DNA of 64,000 nucleotides, taken from assembly GCF_007923265.1 (NCBI RefSeq), contig NZ_VOJA01000003.1, forward strand, positions 372,001 through 436,000, in the 5' to 3' direction. Positions 35,736-45,036 of the stretch are shown here, piece after piece; the first letter of the stretch is position 1, and each line of letters starts with the position of its first letter. This DNA is from Francisella salimarina (GTDB taxonomy: Bacteria; Pseudomonadota; Gammaproteobacteria; Francisellales; Francisellaceae). The notes beneath the pieces were generated by a model. That model ran no database searches. It was not told the origin of the DNA and saw only the letters and a list, made by a program, of their open reading frames with translations. A program made the position numbers and the translations under genes.

Positions 35736-37574
35736 ATGATTGCTGATAATTCTAAAGATTTTGATTTAAAAAGTTTCTTGGCTAACTTGACTACACACTC
35801 CGGTGTTTATCGTATGCTTGATAAGCACGGAGAGATAATCTATGTCGGTAAAGCAAAAAATCTCAAAAATCGGGTAAATAGTTATTTTTCTAAAGGTGCG
35901 AAAGATAGTAAAACTCTAATGATGGTAGAGCAAGTAGCTCGAATTGAGATAACTATTACTCCTAGTGACTATGAAGCATATTTGTTAGAAAACAATCTCA
36001 TTAAGCAACATCGTCCTAAATATAATATTCTATTTAAAGATGATAAAAGTTATCCATATCTAGTAATTTCTCGTGATAAATTTCCTAGAGTATCTTTTTA
36101 TCGTGGTAAATCAGCATATAAAAAAGGTCAATGTTTTGGACCTTATGTATCTATATCATCAGTTAAGAATACTCTAAATATCATCCAAAAAATCTTTCCA
36201 ATCCGTCAGTGTGAAAACTCATACTATAAGTCTAGGGTTAGACCATGTTTGCAATATCAAATTAAACGCTGTCTAGCACCATGTGTAGGCTTGGTTTCTC
36301 AAGAGCAATATGATGAACAGTTAGCTATTTTGAAGAAGTTTTTAGCGGGGAAGTTTAGTAGTGTTTTAGAAGAAATTTTAGCTAAAATGTATCAAGCTTC
36401 TGAGGATATGGAGTATGAGAAAGCTCAAGTTTATCGCGACCAGTTAGTGATATTACGCAAGCTACAACAGCAGCAAATAGTTGATATTCAAGAAGATAAA
36501 ACATTTGATGTAATTGGTATCTATATGCAAGATAGCTATGCAAGCATAGCATTATTACAAATTCAAAATGGTGATGTTGTCGCAGATAGACATTGGAGTA
36601 TCGATGCCAAAGGCCAGGATAAAACTTCAATAATGCATGCATTCTTATCACATTTTTATTTAGGTGATGAAATTCGTAATATTTGGCCAAAAAATATAAT
36701 CATATCAAAAGTTGAGTTTGCTGATATTACTGATCTTATGAATAGTATCTCTCAAAAAATCGGTCAAGCCATAAATTGGATAGTTGCACCAGCTGCTGAC
36801 AATCTCAAATGGTTGAAATTAGCTGAGGTAAATGCACGACAAAAGTTAAACATCTACACAAGTTCAAAATCTCAGTATCAAAAACGCTTAGAATCACTCA
36901 AAGAATTTCTTGAGTTAGAAAAAAATATTAAGCGTATTGAGTGTTTTGATATTTCGCACTTTCAAGGTGAGGCAACCATAGCATCATGTGTTGTATATAC
37001 AGATGAAGGTGAGGACCGCAAATCTCATCGCAGATACAATATCAAGGATATTAAAGCCGGAGATGATTATGCAGCAATTCATCAGGCAGTATCGCGTCGA
37101 GTTAGTTCAGGGTTAGAAGCTGATAATCTTCCTGATATTATGATAATAGATGGTGGTAAAGGGCAGATTCATCAAGCAGAAGCCGTTTTTAGAGAGTTTG
37201 GAATTCAAGATAAAGTCCAACTTGTAAGTTTAGGTAAAGGTGTTGAGCGTATAAGTGGTAAAGAAAAAATCTATAAAGGTTTTGATGATACCGAATATAC
37301 ACTAGATGAACACAATCCAGGGTTTTTATTATTACGACAAGTTAGGGACTCTGCTCATGATCATGCGATTAAAGGTCAGCGTAAAAAAGTAAGTGCAAAT
37401 AGACAATCATCAATTATTGAAGAAATAGAAGGCGTTGGACCAAAGCGCCGTAAAGCTTTGATAATGTATTTTGGAGGCTGGCAAGAACTATCTAGAGCAT
37501 CTGTTGATGAAATAGCAAAGGTTAAAGGAATTAGTAAAAAATTGGCTCAGGAAATATGGGAGTGCTTTCATTAA
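35736..37574 (+). CDS. uvrC: UvrABC excinuclease subunit C
   Basis: Makes both incisions in nucleotide excision repair. The N-terminal GIY-YIG domain makes the 3' cut (THSGVYRMLDKHGEIIYVGK), a Cys cluster follows (about 150-180: CENSY, RPCLQYQIKRCLAPC), then the UvrB-binding UVR domain (EDMEYEKAQVYRDQL), the RNase H-like domain that makes the 5' cut (ECFDISHFQGE, MIIDGGKGQIHQA), and a C-terminal double helix-hairpin-helix (EEIEGVGPKRRKAL, VKGISKKLAQEIW). 612 aa is full length. Stands alone by spacing. Confidence 0.97.
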   Translation: MIADNSKDFDLKSFLANLTTHSGVYRMLDKHGEIIYVGKAKNLKNRVNSYFSKGAKDSKTLMMVEQVARIEITITPSDYEAYLLENNLIKQHRPKYNILFKDDKSYPYLVISRDKFPRVSFYRGKSAYKKGQCFGPYVSISSVKNTLNIIQKIFPIRQCENSYYKSRVRPCLQYQIKRCLAPCVGLVSQEQYDEQLAILKKFLAGKFSSVLEEILAKMYQASEDMEYEKAQVYRDQLVILRKLQQQQIVDIQEDKTFDVIGIYMQDSYASIALLQIQNGDVVADRHWSIDAKGQDKTSIMHAFLSHFYLGDEIRNIWPKNIIISKVEFADITDLMNSISQKIGQAINWIVAPAADNLKWLKLAEVNARQKLNIYTSSKSQYQKRLESLKEFLELEKNIKRIECFDISHFQGEATIASCVVYTDEGEDRKSHRRYNIKDIKAGDDYAAIHQAVSRRVSSGLEADNLPDIMIIDGGKGQIHQAEAVFREFGIQDKVQLVSLGKGVERISGKEKIYKGFDDTEYTLDEHNPGFLLLRQVRDSAHDHAIKGQRKKVSANRQSSIIEEIEGVGPKRRKALIMYFGGWQELSRASVDEIAKVKGISKKLAQEIWECFH

Positions 37575-37643
37575 AAAAATACTAAACATCAGCAACATAA
37601 TGGCGTAGAATATTCGCATTTTAAAAACTATCAAATTAAGAAA

Positions 37644-38270
37644 ATGAATAAAAAAGGTTTGCTACTAATTATTTTAGGAATATTTTCAATACTCTTTTGT
37701 TACTACTTTGTCGATAGACAAATTGTTTGGTTTCTATATGCGCATAATTCTCGACAATACACGATTATGAAGTTTTTCTCAGATGATATTATTTCATTTA
37801 TAAAAGTTTTGGTATTTGTATTTTATGTATACTATTTCATTAAGCTTATGCTCAAAAAAGTAGTAGATATTGATACAAAATTCTTGCTAGTAGCTAATGC
37901 AATTATAATTGGGCAATTTATCAAAGATATTTTAAAGGGTATTTTTGGTAGATATTGGACGGAAACTTTTAAAAATAATCCTTCTTTGATTAGAAATGAT
38001 TTATATGGGTTCAATTGGTTTTCATTCGATAATATTAACAACTCTTTTCCATCTGGTCATGCTACATTTATATTTTCATTTAGTGTAAGTATGTGGATAT
38101 TATTTCCAAAATATAGATGGCTTTGGGCATTGTTGGCATTTTTAGTCGTGGTTACACAATTGTTACAATACTTTCACTTTGCTAGTGATTTAATTGCTGG
38201 ATCAATGCTAGGATCAATAACTGGGTATTATGCGGCCCAGTCTTATAGTCAGAAAACTAAACAGTCTTAA
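37644..38270 (+). CDS. PAP2-superfamily membrane phosphatase, variant motif
   Basis: 208 aa, about six membrane helices, PAP2-type acid phosphatase. Motif C2 is SFPSGHATF (about residue 139) and motif C3 is FHFASDLIAGSMLG, with the catalytic His and Asp. The first motif, usually KxxxxxxRP, is LKGIFGRYWTETF: the conserved RP pair is replaced by WT, a form shared with a subset of bacterial PAP2 proteins. Substrates in the family are lipid pyrophosphates, lipid A phosphates or phosphatidic acid; this one cannot be assigned, although Francisella lipid A is extensively dephosphorylated. Confidence 0.85.
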   Translation: MNKKGLLLIILGIFSILFCYYFVDRQIVWFLYAHNSRQYTIMKFFSDDIISFIKVLVFVFYVYYFIKLMLKKVVDIDTKFLLVANAIIIGQFIKDILKGIFGRYWTETFKNNPSLIRNDLYGFNWFSFDNINNSFPSGHATFIFSFSVSMWILFPKYRWLWALLAFLVVVTQLLQYFHFASDLIAGSMLGSITGYYAAQSYSQKTKQS

Positions 38271-38367
38271 ATAGAAATACAAATCTCACAAAACTATAGT
38301 TATAAAATATCGATATGTTAAAATTATTACAAATATTTAATATTTGATTTAATTAGACAAAATAACA

Positions 38368-39414
38368 ATGGAAAACAAACAAGTTAAAGCAGTATCACTA
38401 ATCTCTGGTGGTCTTGATTCGATGCTTGCAACAAAAATGATGCTAGAGCAGGGTATACATGTAGAAGGTATAAATTTTTTTACTGGTTTTTGTGTTGAGG
38501 GACATACTCATGCAATTCGTAAGCAAGATAAAGAAAAACAAAAACGTAACAATTCACTATGGGTTGCTGAGCAGTTAGGGATTAAGTTACATATTATTGA
38601 TGTGATTGAAGAGTACAAAGATGTCTTACTAAACCCTAAATATGGCTATGGTGCGAATATGAATCCATGTCTAGATTGTAAGATTTTTATGGTGCGTAAA
38701 GCAAAAGAATGGGCAAAGGAAAATGGCTTCGATTTTATAATTACAGGTGAAGTAATAGGTCAAAGACCAATGTCACAGCGTAAAAGTACAATGCCAGTTG
38801 TTCAAAAACAATCGGGTGTAGATGATTTATTACTTAGGCCGCTAAGTGCTAAAAACTTGCCAGAAACAAAACCTGAAAGAGAAGGTTGGGTTGATAGATC
38901 TAAGCTAATGGGAATAACTGGTAGAGGTAGAAAAGATCAAATGAGAATGGCGCGTGAGTGGGGTATAGAAGATTATGCATCTCCTGCTGGAGGATGTTGT
39001 TTTCTTACTGATAAACAATACTCTGATAAACTAGTTGATTTATGGCAGGCGCGTAACTCAAAAGAGTATGAATTTGATGATATTATGCTTCTTAAAGTAG
39101 GCAGGCATATTCGTTATAAACCTGAGTATAAACTTATAGTCGGTCGCGAAGAAGGTGAGAATAATTATTTAAATGGCTATAAAAATCAATTTATACATGT
39201 TTACTGCTCATCCCATCAGGGTCCTTTAATTCTTATTGATGGCGACTTTGACAAGGCTGATGAAGATTTTACGGCACAAATTTTAGGCAGATTTACTCAG
39301 GGTAAAAATGCTGAAAGCGTAACAATGGTGTTTAACTATCTTGACGGTACCAGTAAGGAAGTTGTGGTCAAGCCGATGCCTGCTGATGAGATTAAAAAAG
39401 AGTGGTATATATAA
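38368..39414 (+). CDS. PP-loop (ThiI/MnmA-related) thiolase-like enzyme, unassigned
   Basis: 348 aa PP-loop ATPase. The N-terminal SGGLDSMLATKMM is the pyrophosphatase loop. NPCLDCKIFM (near residue 100) resembles the catalytic-Cys motif of MnmA (NPCxxCN), and ASPAGGCCFLTD (about residue 213) is in the place of the second catalytic Cys. TGEVIGQRPMSQRKST and GRGRKDQM are conserved in a branch usually labelled only tRNA thiouridylase-like. These imply adenylation of a substrate and transfer of persulfide sulfur, probably to RNA. It overlaps the tusA-like gene as TAATG. True substrate is unknown; MnmA itself should be encoded elsewhere. Confidence 0.8.
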   Translation: MENKQVKAVSLISGGLDSMLATKMMLEQGIHVEGINFFTGFCVEGHTHAIRKQDKEKQKRNNSLWVAEQLGIKLHIIDVIEEYKDVLLNPKYGYGANMNPCLDCKIFMVRKAKEWAKENGFDFIITGEVIGQRPMSQRKSTMPVVQKQSGVDDLLLRPLSAKNLPETKPEREGWVDRSKLMGITGRGRKDQMRMAREWGIEDYASPAGGCCFLTDKQYSDKLVDLWQARNSKEYEFDDIMLLKVGRHIRYKPEYKLIVGREEGENNYLNGYKNQFIHVYCSSHQGPLILIDGDFDKADEDFTAQILGRFTQGKNAESVTMVFNYLDGTSKEVVVKPMPADEIKKEWYI

Positions 39415-39632
39415 TGCAACAATTAAACTTAGAAAGACTTCTTTGTCCAATGCCAGTTATCAAAACACAAAATGCTTTGAAAGCCATGCAGTCAGGTGAA
39501 CAACTAAAAGTAGTTTGTACAGATCCGGGGACTATGCATGATATTCCAGCATGGTGTAAAGTAAATGATTATATACTTGTCAAAGCAGAACAAGTAGCAG
39601 ATAAATATGAATTTATAATAGAGGTGAAATAG
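39414..39632 (+). CDS. TusA-family sulfur carrier protein
   Basis: 72 aa with the TusA signature LLCPMPVIKTQNALKAM; the single Cys of the CPxP motif carries the persulfide. The ATG at 39414 shares its A with the stop of the PP-loop gene (TAATG), which implies translational coupling and makes a functional partnership likely: TusA-like protein as sulfur donor to the PP-loop enzyme. The stop overlaps the GTG of the next gene. Confidence 0.9.
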   Translation: MQQLNLERLLCPMPVIKTQNALKAMQSGEQLKVVCTDPGTMHDIPAWCKVNDYILVKAEQVADKYEFIIEVK

Positions 39633-39820
39633 TGGATCATTCGGTTTTAAATGTGTTGGTTTGTCCAGCTTGTAACTCAAGCTTGCATTATGACAAAGAA
39701 AATCAGCTTTTAATTTGTAAGGCTGACAAATTAGCCTATCCAATTCGTGAGAATATTCCAGTAATGTTAGTTGAAGAAGCCAAAAAACTAACGCTAGAAG
39801 AGGTAAAAAAATATGGCTAA
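39632..39820 (+). CDS. ycaR: YcaR/Trm112-like zinc-binding protein
   Basis: 62 aa, starting at GTG 39632 (TAGTG overlap with tusA). The zinc-knuckle pair CPACNSSL and [12 protein letters not shown] followed by the strand [10 protein letters not shown] matches the UPF0434/YcaR family, related to Trm112. In E. coli ycaR also lies just before kdsB. Its exact function is unknown. It overlaps the start of kdsB by 8 bp. Confidence 0.88.
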   Translation: MDHSVLNVLVCPACNSSLHYDKENQLLICKADKLAYPIRENIPVMLVEEAKKLTLEEVKKYG

Positions 39821-40565
39821 TATTCATGTTGTAATTCCTGCTAGACTTAAGTCAACACGTCTACCTGGCAAGATGCTTGCAGATATCGCTGGTAAGCCAA
39901 TGATTCAAAGAGTATATGAACAGGTAGCTAAATCAAAATTTAAGAGCATAATCATAGCTACAGACTCAGAAGAAATAAAAGAAGTTGCAGAAAAATTTGG
40001 TGCAAAAGTAATCTTAACAAGAGACGATCATGAATCTGGTACAGATAGGATAGCTGAGGCAGTTACTAAGCTAGGTTTTGCTGATGAAGATATTGTTGTC
40101 AATGTACAGGGTGATGAACCTTTGATTCCAATTGAAAATATCGAGCAAGCAGCGCAATTATTAATCGAAAAGCCACAAGCAGTTGTCTCGACATTGTGTG
40201 AGAGAATTACTGAACCTGGAGACATATATAATCCAAATAATGTCAAAGTTGTTTTTGATAAAAATAATTATGCTTTATATTTCAGCAGAGCCTCAATCCC
40301 TTTTGAAAGAGGTTTTTCAGAGAATCATCAAGTTAGTATATCTGAGTTTTTTAGACATATTGGTATATATACTTATAGAGTTGGCTTTTTGAAGCACTAT
40401 GCGGAACTTGAAATATCACCAATCGAAAAATATGAAGCTCTTGAGCAACTAAGAGTGTTATATAATGGTTATAAAATTGCTGTTGAGCAATCAGCTAAAC
40501 CAACTCCTGCTGGTGTTGACACGCTTCAAGATTTAGAAAAAGTAAGGAAACTGTTTGATGTTTAA
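39813..40565 (+). CDS. kdsB: CMP-Kdo synthetase
   Basis: Activates Kdo to CMP-Kdo for the lipopolysaccharide core, an essential step in Gram-negative outer-membrane assembly. Nucleotide-binding start [20 protein letters not shown], then [13 protein letters not shown] (metal-binding Asp), [11 protein letters not shown] and the [13 protein letters not shown] end are all characteristic. 250 aa is normal. It overlaps ycaR at the start and the HIT gene at the end by 8 bp each. Confidence 0.97.
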   Translation: MANIHVVIPARLKSTRLPGKMLADIAGKPMIQRVYEQVAKSKFKSIIIATDSEEIKEVAEKFGAKVILTRDDHESGTDRIAEAVTKLGFADEDIVVNVQGDEPLIPIENIEQAAQLLIEKPQAVVSTLCERITEPGDIYNPNNVKVVFDKNNYALYFSRASIPFERGFSENHQVSISEFFRHIGIYTYRVGFLKHYAELEISPIEKYEALEQLRVLYNGYKIAVEQSAKPTPAGVDTLQDLEKVRKLFDV

Positions 40566-40953
40566 ACTAGATTCTCGTTTAGAGGCAGATACATTTGAAA
40601 TTTATGAACACTTAGACTGTAAAGTTTTGCTAATGAATAACTCAATAGTGCCTTGGTTTATAGTTGTACCGTTTACAGATAGAACAGAGTGGTATCAACT
40701 TGATGATTCACAGCAGTATAATATTAATAAGATTATTAATAAACTATCTAGCTTTGTAGTTAAAGAATATAATACAGACAAACTAAATGTAGCTACTATA
40801 GGTAATGTAGTTAAGCAAATGCATATTCATGTAGTAGGACGTTTTGAAAATGACCCTGTATGGCCAGCTCCAGTTTGGGGTAATATTCAGTCTAAAGCAT
40901 ATACTGAACAAGAAAAAAATAACTTATTAGAAAAAGTCAAAAATATATTCTAG
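40558..40953 (+). CDS. HIT-family hydrolase
   Basis: 131 aa from ATG 40558. The histidine-triad region reads [17 protein letters not shown], with the middle and last His present but the first replaced by Gln, as in a subset of short bacterial HIT proteins with the ending [13 protein letters not shown] proteins hydrolyse dinucleotide polyphosphates or adenylated groups. The gene overlaps kdsB by 8 bp, ending the five-gene chain that starts with the PP-loop enzyme. Confidence 0.85.
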   Translation: MFKLDSRLEADTFEIYEHLDCKVLLMNNSIVPWFIVVPFTDRTEWYQLDDSQQYNINKIINKLSSFVVKEYNTDKLNVATIGNVVKQMHIHVVGRFENDPVWPAPVWGNIQSKAYTEQEKNNLLEKVKNIF

Positions 40954-41066
40954 TTAGATTAATCTTGATTAATCATCATATACTATTTATTTCAGTTAAC
41001 ATTTAAATTATTAATTAGCTATAATATTAAGTAAATAATTTTTTATTTTAAATGGCTTAAATTTCT

Positions 41067-42035
41067 ATGAAATTAAACAAGATATTAATAACAGTTTCAA
41101 TTTTATTTATCCCTATACAGTTTTGTTATAGTTTTGCCCTTACTACAGGTGGTCAAATCAAAGACATGGTCCAAAGCTATGCTGAAAAAAAATATAATAG
41201 ACAATATAAAGTTGAGAGAACTTATGATCGAGGATTATCTGTAGTTTTAGGAGAGTATGTTGATACAGGCTGGTTATCTAGTAAAAAAGTAAATGAATGT
41301 ACTGTGTTTGTGGCTAATCAACTTGATAATAATCTTGTGAATGCTAACCCTACTGTGCCTAGCATAGACGGGAAGTACAACGTGAATAGTGATAACTGTG
41401 GTGAGAATATACTAATGTCGAAAATCAAAAAGTATATAGAAAGTAACTTTATAAAAAATTACTATAGCTTAGATACTATAAGTCTTCATTTAAAAATAAG
41501 CTATAACTCATCAGAAAACTATCGTGATCTTGAAAGATTGTCTTATAAAAATAAACGTACTTATGAAATATTTAATCAAGACAATAATTGGCTATTAAGT
41601 GCAGAAGAATGGTTTGCTAAATATAAAGGCCAACTTAAAGTTAAAAGTATTGTTATAGATATTTATAACCAACCTAAAAATCCTATGAGTATGACAAAAG
41701 CAATAGAGTTTGGCTATAATCTTGATTCTTATTTACGTTATTTGACAGATAGTAATAATATACAAGGGCTTTATATTCACGTAACTTCTTTAAGTTCTCA
41801 AGAGCTGAAAGATAAAGGTGGTTCCAAAACTAAAGTTGAATTATCAAAAGAACATCCTAGAGGAGTTATTTATAATTACTATTTTGGTATAGCTAATGCA
41901 AAAAATGAGCCACTTACAAAATCAAATATATTTGAACATGCCTATCTTACAGATTCTAATAGTGAAACTGGTTACATACTTGTTAAAGATTCAAAATACT
42001 ATCAGCCGATTGAGAAAATATTAGCTAAAAAATAA
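41067..42035 (+). CDS. Secreted protein, unknown (Francisella-type)
   Basis: 322 aa with a Sec signal peptide (MKLNKILITVSILFIPIQFC then YSFA, cut after about residue 24). The mature protein is soluble and rich in Lys, Asn, Ser and Tyr, with three scattered cysteines (NECTVF, NCGENI; one pair may bond). I see no catalytic motif and do not recognise a family. It lies between the HIT gene (113 bp) and a convergent beta-barrel gene (28 bp), so it has its own promoter. Likely periplasmic or exported. Confidence 0.75.
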   Translation: MKLNKILITVSILFIPIQFCYSFALTTGGQIKDMVQSYAEKKYNRQYKVERTYDRGLSVVLGEYVDTGWLSSKKVNECTVFVANQLDNNLVNANPTVPSIDGKYNVNSDNCGENILMSKIKKYIESNFIKNYYSLDTISLHLKISYNSSENYRDLERLSYKNKRTYEIFNQDNNWLLSAEEWFAKYKGQLKVKSIVIDIYNQPKNPMSMTKAIEFGYNLDSYLRYLTDSNNIQGLYIHVTSLSSQELKDKGGSKTKVELSKEHPRGVIYNYYFGIANAKNEPLTKSNIFEHAYLTDSNSETGYILVKDSKYYQPIEKILAKK

Positions 42036-42063
42036 AAGCTATTGGTTAATAAGCTACTAAAGT

Positions 42064-42735
42064 TTATAGAAATGAATATATTAAGCCTGTTGTAACGATA
42101 TTTACAGATGTATTGTTAAAATTTCTGACATAAATATAATTCACACCAACACTTAAGTTGTCGATAAATTTAACAGGTGTTCCTAAGCTAATAGGGAAAA
42201 TTACAAATCCGGTTTGAGAGTTATCACTATTAAGATATGATTCAGGAGCATTATTCGCATTGTCTATATTGAGTATATTATTATGACTAAGGCCAGCTCC
42301 TACACCAGCACTTAAATTTAAGTAATTATTTATTTTATAATAGTATTTTAAGATGCCCATATAGTTATTATTGACTAATGTAGTAGAATACTGCTTAGAT
42401 ATGGCAGCAGCATAGCCAAATTCAGCACCAAAGGATTCTGTAAATCTATATCCAACAGTCGTAAATACTATACCACTGGGAGATCCAGCCGTAGCTTGCC
42501 CCCATCCTCCACTAACTCCTACAAATGGTGCGGGTTCGAAATCTTTACTATTGATATCATCAAAGTTATATACGTTGTAATAGCTTTTTTTATCAAGTAT
42601 ATCCTCATCATGGAGCGGTTCTGAAGCAAAAGAAAAGTGTGATGTGATCAAAGCTATAATAGTATAAAAAAATATCTGAATCTTATAATAAATTGTAGTC
42701 AATTTTGACTCTAATAATTTACCAAGAATAGTCAT
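42064..42735 (-). CDS. Outer-membrane beta-barrel protein
   Basis: 223 aa. A hydrophobic segment (about residues 20-37, ending SFASEP) acts as an unusually late signal peptide; a TTG at codon 12 would give a more usual length. The mature part has alternating hydrophobic and aromatic residues (PFVGVSGGWGQATAG, VFTTVGYRFTESFGAEFGY, LNLSAGVGAGLSH) and ends in a strand finishing with Leu after an aromatic (TTGLIYSFL), typical of an eight-stranded OmpA/OmpW-like barrel. Function unknown. It lies 19 bp after galK and may be transcribed with galT-galK. Confidence 0.75.
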   Translation of the reverse strand: MTILGKLLESKLTTIYYKIQIFFYTIIALITSHFSFASEPLHDEDILDKKSYYNVYNFDDINSKDFEPAPFVGVSGGWGQATAGSPSGIVFTTVGYRFTESFGAEFGYAAAISKQYSTTLVNNNYMGILKYYYKINNYLNLSAGVGAGLSHNNILNIDNANNAPESYLNSDNSQTGFVIFPISLGTPVKFIDNLSVGVNYIYVRNFNNTSVNIVTTGLIYSFL

Positions 42736-42754
42736 TCTAGAAATTCATAGAATA

Positions 42755-43918
42755 TCAGTTATTTTTATCACATATTATATGTGTGCCTTTACAAGCTTTT
42801 GAAATATAAAAAGTTGGTTTTATATTAAACTTCTCAAAATAGTTTTTTTCTAAGTACTTTGTATAACTCTTCAAAAGTTTAGTTGGTAAAAGGTGTATAG
42901 TTGAGCCTCCAAAGCCACCGCCAGTCATTCTAGCTCCATAAACTCCAGTAAAACTTTGAGATAGCTCGACTAAGTAATCAAGTTCATTACAACTAACTTT
43001 ATAATCATTTTTTAAAGAGTTATGAGATTGGTACATTAAATTACCTAAATCATTCCAATCTTTACTTATCATTGCATTAGTAGCATCTATTACTCTTTGA
43101 TTTTCTGTGTAGACATGCAATGCGAGTTTATAGTCTTCGTTATTAAAATTAGCTTTAGTATGCTCTAATTTTTGTATATCTAGCTCACGCAGTGATTTTA
43201 TATTATTAAATTTAGCTATATCTTCACAAACTTGACGACGTTTGTTATAGGCAGAGTCTGCTAGATTATGTTTGATATTTGTATCACAAATAAGCACCGA
43301 TAGATTGTCAAGTTCAAAAGGTATGTTGTTACAATGATTATCATTACAATCAATCATTGTTGCAGCATTCTGCTCTGAAAATAAACAAGCCATCTGATCC
43401 ATAATTCCACATTTTGTACCAATATATTCATGCTCGACTTTTTGAGCAATTTCTGCAAGCTCAAGTTTAGAGATGTTTAGTTTATAGATCTCATTATAAG
43501 CATAAGCTAATGCAGTATTTAAAGAAGCAGATGATGAAAGACCAGCTCCAAAAGGTAAATCACTAAAGATATAAATATCCGCACCTCTGATATCTTTATG
43601 GAAATCTAATTTAATTATATCTATAACGCCTTTTATATAGTTTTGCCATGTGTTTGATACTTCTTGGTTTATTTCATTGATATTAAAAGAAGTTGAGTCA
43701 TCAAGATTTTCACTATAGACATTTACAACATTATCACTTCTTGTTGCTATAGATATAAAAGTGCCTTTGTTGATTGCAAATGGCATTACATAACCACTAT
43801 TATAATCAGTATGTTCTCCAATTAAATTTACTCTGCCAGGCGAGAAAAAAACTTGGGGAGTTCTACCATAAAGTTTAACGAAACGATTGATTAGATTATC
43901 TTTGATACAGTCCATCAT
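42755..43918 (-). CDS. galK: Galactokinase
   Basis: GHMP-family kinase that phosphorylates galactose at C1, first step of the Leloir pathway. Signature FFSPGRVNLIGEHTDYNSGYV near the N-terminus, the ATP-binding motif LPFGAGLSSSASLNTALA (about residue 120), and ARMTGGGFGGSTIHL near the end. 387 aa is normal. Two adjacent ATG codons begin the gene; it is 2 bp after galT. Confidence 0.97.
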   Translation of the reverse strand: MMDCIKDNLINRFVKLYGRTPQVFFSPGRVNLIGEHTDYNSGYVMPFAINKGTFISIATRSDNVVNVYSENLDDSTSFNINEINQEVSNTWQNYIKGVIDIIKLDFHKDIRGADIYIFSDLPFGAGLSSSASLNTALAYAYNEIYKLNISKLELAEIAQKVEHEYIGTKCGIMDQMACLFSEQNAATMIDCNDNHCNNIPFELDNLSVLICDTNIKHNLADSAYNKRRQVCEDIAKFNNIKSLRELDIQKLEHTKANFNNEDYKLALHVYTENQRVIDATNAMISKDWNDLGNLMYQSHNSLKNDYKVSCNELDYLVELSQSFTGVYGARMTGGGFGGSTIHLLPTKLLKSYTKYLEKNYFEKFNIKPTFYISKACKGTHIICDKNN

Positions 43919-43920
43919 AA

Positions 43921-44946
43921 TTATAGCTCTCTTAATACTTGTGCTGCTAGCTCTGGAGTAATATCTCTTTGCGATTCTCCAAGCATTTCAAAACCAACCA
44001 TAAATTTCTTAACTGTTGCTGAACGCAATAATGGCGGATAGAAATGTGCATGAAGCTGCCAGTAATCAGATTCTGTAGCATTTATTGAACCGTGCCAGCC
44101 CATTGAATATGGGAATGAAGTATCAAATAGCTTATCGTATTTTACTAATAATGTTTTAAGAGCATTGGCAAGTGATCTTCTTTGCAAATTATTCAGATGA
44201 TTAATATGAGCGCATTTGAATTTTGGTAGCAATAATGTTTCATAGGGCCATGTTGCCCAAAATGGTACAACGATTAACCAGTCATCATTTTGATAAACAA
44301 TTCGGTCTTTTTCATTTATTTCTCTATTAGCATAGTCTAACAGCATATTAGACTTGTTTTTCTCAAAGTATTGTTGTTGCGATTTATACTCTTTTTGAGC
44401 CTCTGTTGGTAAGAAGTCACAAGCCCAAATTTGTCCATGCGGATGAGGATTTGAGCAACCCATAATTGAACCTTTATTTTCAAAAACTTGCACCCACTGA
44501 TATTTTTTACTGAGTTCACTAACTTCGGCTGCCCATAAATCTACAACTTTAGTTATATCTTCTTCTTGCATTGATGCCATTGTCAGATTATGTTTAGCAG
44601 AAAAACAAACAACCTTAGCAATACCTGTAGCACCACTTAATTGAAATAAATCGTCATTTATTTCAAGTTTAGGGTCTATCTTTTCCTTAGAAAGTGCTGA
44701 GAAATCATTCTCAAATACAAAAGTTTCTTTGAAGTCAGGATTTACTTCTCCATTTGCTCGAGTATTAGTTGGACAAAGATAACATTTATCATCATACTCA
44801 GGAAGGGTGTTTTTTTGTGTTTCTTCTGATTGACCTTGCCAAGGTCTATTTAATCTGTGAGGAGATACTAATACCCATTCGTTAGTCAAAATGTTTTTAC
44901 GACGATGGGAGAATTTTAGTTGTGAGACTGTAGTCGAAATCTTCAT
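43921..44946 (-). CDS. galT: Galactose-1-phosphate uridylyltransferase
   Basis: Transfers UMP from UDP-glucose to galactose-1-phosphate. N-terminal RRKNILTNEWVLVSPHRLNRPWQ, zinc-site CYLCPTN, and the active-site CSNPHPHGQIWACDF with the catalytic His between prolines (HPHG) are intact, and HAHFYPPLLRS binds metal near the C-terminus. 341 aa is standard. It is the first gene of galT-galK, divergent from galP1 (90 bp). galE and a mutarotase are not in the window. Confidence 0.97.
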   Translation of the reverse strand: MKISTTVSQLKFSHRRKNILTNEWVLVSPHRLNRPWQGQSEETQKNTLPEYDDKCYLCPTNTRANGEVNPDFKETFVFENDFSALSKEKIDPKLEINDDLFQLSGATGIAKVVCFSAKHNLTMASMQEEDITKVVDLWAAEVSELSKKYQWVQVFENKGSIMGCSNPHPHGQIWACDFLPTEAQKEYKSQQQYFEKNKSNMLLDYANREINEKDRIVYQNDDWLIVVPFWATWPYETLLLPKFKCAHINHLNNLQRRSLANALKTLLVKYDKLFDTSFPYSMGWHGSINATESDYWQLHAHFYPPLLRSATVKKFMVGFEMLGESQRDITPELAAQVLREL

Positions 44947-45036
44947 TTATAATTAAAAAAATGTTGTTTTGTATTTTGAGTATAGTATATCATGAGTAAT
45001 TGTAGTGTTTAGTAAAAATTAATGTAGGAAGTTTGT

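Noticed and set aside
40961-40977. Repeated GATTAATC after the HIT gene
   Set aside because: Two copies of a short AT-rich palindrome, likely chance at this base composition; not a known repeat family.
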